Source of the DNA: Streptomyces viridochromogenes
GTDB taxonomy: Bacteria > Actinomycetota > Actinomycetes > Streptomycetales > Streptomycetaceae
Assembly (NCBI RefSeq): GCF_001270495.1
Contig: NZ_LGUR01000212.1
Span: forward strand, 11,739 to 75,738
Reading direction: 5' to 3'
Length of the DNA stretch: 64,000 bases
Below the pieces are notes generated by a model. It saw nothing but the letters and a program-made list of their open reading frames with translations. It was not told the origin of the DNA and ran no database searches. The first letter of the stretch is position 1, and each line of letters opens with the position of its first letter. Both the position numbers and the translations under genes were made by a program. This document shows positions 61,734-64,000 of the stretch, piece after piece.

Positions 61734-61844
61734 ACTGGCGGTTTCATGACAGTCCTACTGCCGTTTTCAAGACGGTCTTACTGTCGGAGGTACGGACGGT
61801 AAGACTTCCGGTTCGATGGCAAGACTGTCGGTTCGAGGACTCCG
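61734..61844 (+). repeat. Five degenerate 20-24-bp units in the phoU leader
   Basis: Units begin ACTGGCGGTTTCATGACAGT, ACTGCCGTTTTCAAGACGGT, ACTGTCGGAGGTACGGACGG, ACTTCCGGTTCGATGGCAAG and ACTGTCGGTTCGAGGACTCC, starting at 61734, 61757, 61780, 61804 and 61824. Each pairs internally in part (for example GACGGTC with its neighbours). The region is non-coding and ends about 70 bp before phoU. Confidence 0.6.
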
Positions 61845-61916
61845 ACGACTTCGACAACTCAGACGACAGTCTCCTGACCCCGGAACCCCCGAGGCAGACG
61901 TAAGAGAGGGACCCTG

Positions 61917-62618
61917 ATGCGGGACGCGTACCACGAGGAACTGGACTCGATCGGCGACGGTCTGGTGGAGATGGCCCGGCTGGTCGGGTCGGCGATCGGG
62001 CGCGCCACCGCGGCGATCCTCGACTCCGACCTCAAGCTGGCCGAAAGCGTGATCGAGGCCGACCAGAAGGTCGACGACCTCCAGCACGACCTGGAGGCCC
62101 GCGCCATAGCCCTGCTGGCGCGCCAGCAGCCGGTGGCGACGGACCTCCGTATCGTCGTCACGTCGCTGCGCATGTCGGCGGACCTGGAGCGCTCGGGCGA
62201 CCTGGCCCAGCACGTGGCCAAGCTCACGCGGCTGCGCTACCCGGAGCGGGCGATCCCGCAGGACCTGCACGCCACCATCCTGGAGATGGGGCAGCTGGCG
62301 CAGCGCCTGATGGCGAAGGCGGCCGAGGTCATCGTCACCAAGGACGTCGACCTCGCGCTCCAGCTGGAGCAGGACGACGACGCGATGGACCTCCTCCACC
62401 GCACCCTCTTCCAGCACCTGATGGACGAGCGCTGGAAGCACGGCATCGAGACGGCGGTCGACGTGACGCTGCTCGGCCGTTACTACGAGCGGTACGCCGA
62501 CCATGCGGTGTCCGTGGCCAAGCGTGTGGTGTACCTGGTGACGGGTGAGCACGCGGATGAGCTGCAGACGGACATCCAGCCGGAGATCCAGTCGGCGGCG
62601 GGGGTGGACGGGGCGTAA
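61917..62618 (+). CDS. phoU: Phosphate regulator PhoU
   Basis: A 233-aa all-helical protein with two PhoU repeats. The metal-binding clusters E/DxxxD are in SADLERSGDLAQHVAKL near residue 88 and YYERYADHAVSVAKRVVYL near 190. It modulates PhoR signalling and phosphate uptake. Divergent from phoR, with a PHO box and a repeat array between. GAGAGGGA precedes the ATG. No pst transporter genes are within the window; in S. coelicolor they lie close by elsewhere. Confidence 0.94.
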   Translation: MRDAYHEELDSIGDGLVEMARLVGSAIGRATAAILDSDLKLAESVIEADQKVDDLQHDLEARAIALLARQQPVATDLRIVVTSLRMSADLERSGDLAQHVAKLTRLRYPERAIPQDLHATILEMGQLAQRLMAKAAEVIVTKDVDLALQLEQDDDAMDLLHRTLFQHLMDERWKHGIETAVDVTLLGRYYERYADHAVSVAKRVVYLVTGEHADELQTDIQPEIQSAAGVDGA

Positions 62619-62773
62619 GGCGGGGCCGTGGGCAGGTCCGCGGGTGGGCCCGTAGGGCCCGTGGGCGGGCTTGCGGGGTGCTGTTCGGGGCGTGCGCAAG
62701 CCTCTGTGCGCCGTTGATGCGCCCAGCGGGCCGGGCATGGAATGGGCACAGGCACCAGCCTTGAGGAGGATCC

Positions 62774-62965
62774 ATGGCCGAATCCCCCAGCACCCGCAAC
62801 CCCCGAAGCGCCCGCGGCACTCTCGGCACGACACCCGACCCCACCCAGGAACGCCCGTCCGAGCAGCCCGCCGACGTCAGGAGCCTCCCGCTCTTCGGCG
62901 CCTGCGGCTGCGGCTCGGGGTGCGGGTGCGGGTGCCAGTCGGGGAATCCTTGCCAGTGCGGGTGA
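62774..62965 (+). CDS. Small cysteine-rich protein, metallothionein-like
   Basis: A 63-aa protein. The first 37 residues are polar (Ser/Thr/Pro/Arg), the last 22 hold seven cysteines in GACGCGSGCGCGCQSGNPC and the ending QCG, alternating with Gly. That spacing (CxC, CxC, CxC) is what metal-thiolate clusters use. No signal peptide. GAGGAGGA lies just before the ATG. A clear terminator follows, and a nickel-binding DUF4242 protein gene lies 200 bp on, so a metal role is plausible. No known metallothionein family signature was recognised. Confidence 0.72.
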   Translation: MAESPSTRNPRSARGTLGTTPDPTQERPSEQPADVRSLPLFGACGCGSGCGCGCQSGNPCQCG

Positions 62966-62989
62966 GGACGTAGGACTCGTACGGCGGTG

Positions 62990-63022
62990 AGGGCCCCGGT
63001 GCGGTGGATGCGCCGGGGCCCT
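62990..63022 (+). terminator. Terminator of the Cys-rich gene
   Basis: AGGGCCCCGG and CCGGGGCCCT form a perfect 10-bp stem, followed by TTGCTGTG. Confidence 0.78.
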
Positions 63023-63165
63023 TTGCTGTGCTCGGTCTGTTCCCGGTTTCAGCGTGCGCCTCGTGCTCGTTGCTGGTTGCTCGTTGCTCGTCCTGACGTA
63101 CGGGCGCAGCATGGAAGGGAGAGCAGATGCGAGCGCACTCCTGGAAACGGAAGGAGGTGCGAGGC

Positions 63166-63414
63166 ATGGCTCAGTTCATGGACGTACACCACGACATGAA
63201 GGGCATCACGGCCGACCAACTCAGGGAGGCCCACAACGCGGACCTCGCTATAGAGGGCGACGAGCGCGTGCACTTCCAGCGGGCGTGGGCCGATCCCGAG
63301 TCCGGCCTCGTCTACTGCCTCTCCGAGGCACCCTCGGCCGAAGCGGTTCAGCGCATCCACGAACGCGCCGGCCACAAGGCCGACGAGATCCACGCGGTTC
63401 CGCTGTCGGTCTGA
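63166..63414 (+). CDS. Nickel-binding DUF4242 protein (SCO4226-like)
   Basis: An 82-aa ferredoxin-fold protein: MAQFMDVHHDMKGITADQLR at the start and HERAGHKADEIHAVPL at the end. The paired histidines near the N-terminus and His in ERAGHKADEI are possible metal ligands. It is closely like SCO4226 of S. coelicolor, which binds nickel (from memory). GGAAGGAGGTG lies before ATG 63166, which I prefer over the ATG at 63127. Physiological role unknown. Confidence 0.88.
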   Translation: MAQFMDVHHDMKGITADQLREAHNADLAIEGDERVHFQRAWADPESGLVYCLSEAPSAEAVQRIHERAGHKADEIHAVPLSV

Positions 63415-63693
63415 GAGTCAGGGCGAGGGCGTAGAGGAGGAGACGGCCCCCGGTCCACGGCCCCCGGTCCACGGACGACGTGGCCGGGGGCCGGCGTGTG
63501 ACCACGGAGGGCTCCGCCCCGGGGGTGGCCCCGGCCCTCGACAGGCGATCTACGGGAAACGGACTTACGGTCGAGCGGTGGGCGCTGCACCGGTCGAGGT
63601 GCCCCATGCCCCACGGTGCCGACGCCGTCGACTTCCCCACGTCGACTGTCCGCACGTCGACTTCCCTCACGACCTCATAGGAGACGCCCTGCC

Positions 63694-64000
63694 ATGGCCA
63701 CAGCATCTGAAACCCCGGTACTGGACACTCTCGCCGCCATGACGGTCGACTCGGTCGAGCGGTGCGGGCTGGTCCCGGAAACCTTCATGCTCACCCGTAT
63801 CGCGGCCCTCGCCGCTTCGGACGCCCCGCCGATCTCCTACGTCGCCCACATCGACCCTGCCATCCAGGCCGGGCTGACTGCCGAGCAGGTGCAGGATGTT
63901 CTGGTTGCCATCGCGCCTGTGGTGGGTACGGCACGTGTCATGACGGCGGCCGGGAACATCGCCAAGGCCCTCGGCATGACGATCGCGGTGGCGGAGGCGG
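63694..64000 (+). CDS. Carboxymuconolactone-decarboxylase-family protein, N-terminal part
   Basis: The first 102 residues of a gene that runs off the right edge. PVLDTLAAMTVDSVERCGLV, with AALAASDAPPISYVAHIDPA and VVGTARVMTAAGNIAKALG, is the helical pattern of the CMD/AhpD-like family seen in stress and decarboxylase proteins. The usual CxxC of AhpD is not seen in the visible part; a Cys lies at residue 24. TAGGAG precedes the ATG. Confidence 0.75.
   Translation, partial: MATASETPVLDTLAAMTVDSVERCGLVPETFMLTRIAALAASDAPPISYVAHIDPAIQAGLTAEQVQDVLVAIAPVVGTARVMTAAGNIAKALGMTIAVAEA

Noticed and set aside
61734..61844. CRISPR array in the phoU leader
   Set aside because: Units are degenerate and contiguous; no unique spacers and no cas genes.

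Overview
The window is chromosomal DNA of a Streptomyces species. Evidence: very high GC with strong third-position GC bias, GTG starts, many short-leader or leaderless genes, and a run of typical streptomycete core genes: groEL2 with CIRCE operators, cold-shock gene, thrC, gpgS, otsAB, nagKA with DasR-type operators, cdgB, terD, msiK, rlmB, cysS, ispFD, carD, phoRP/phoU and a nickel-binding DUF4242 protein. The order matches my memory of the S. coelicolor SCO4296 to SCO4226 stretch, read in the same direction. The species cannot be named from the sequence.

Layout. 1-3900: end of an unknown gene, MFS exporter, phosphoesterase, Old Yellow Enzyme. 3900-12800: stress and carbon block (groEL2, csp, MoaD-like carrier, SAM-riboswitch thrC, gpgS, otsA/otsB). 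12860-17540: amino-sugar block (orphan sugar-binding lipoprotein, divergent nagK-nagA, hexose kinase) around two DasR-type boxes. 17565-31640: mixed region with a membrane CBM protein, the diguanylate cyclase cdgB, ECF sigma factor, ArfB, TerD, M1 peptidase, a GG-leader peptide gene, and three decayed fragments (one beta-helix protein, two MFS exporters). 31720-38600: a giant secreted modular protein, FAD oxidoreductases and a kinase-like protein. 48565-64000: tRNA-Thr, msiK, then the conserved rlmB-cysS-ispF-ispD-carD and Pho blocks, ending in metal-related small proteins.

The most unusual part is about 38.6-48.4 kb, between a 17-bp tandem duplication and a tRNA-Thr gene. It has a tightly coupled operon of four enzymes (two WS/DGAT- or condensation-like acyltransferases, an acyl carrier protein and a beta-ketoacyl synthase) surrounded by eight small exported proteins in at least three paralogous families. 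The first secreted gene lies directly upstream of the acyl operon, separated only by a hairpin. No flanking transporter, regulator, NRPS or full PKS was seen. I infer a surface or extracellular system joining acyl chemistry with small cell-wall or secreted proteins; the function is unknown.

Working logic. SAM is read by an S-box RNA in front of thrC. GlcNAc-6-P signalling (DasR) would control nagKA and perhaps the divergent binding protein, whose missing ATPase could be the general MsiK encoded 35 kb away. Phosphate control is encoded by phoR-phoP and divergent phoU around a PHO box. cdgB has a perfect Crp-type site upstream.
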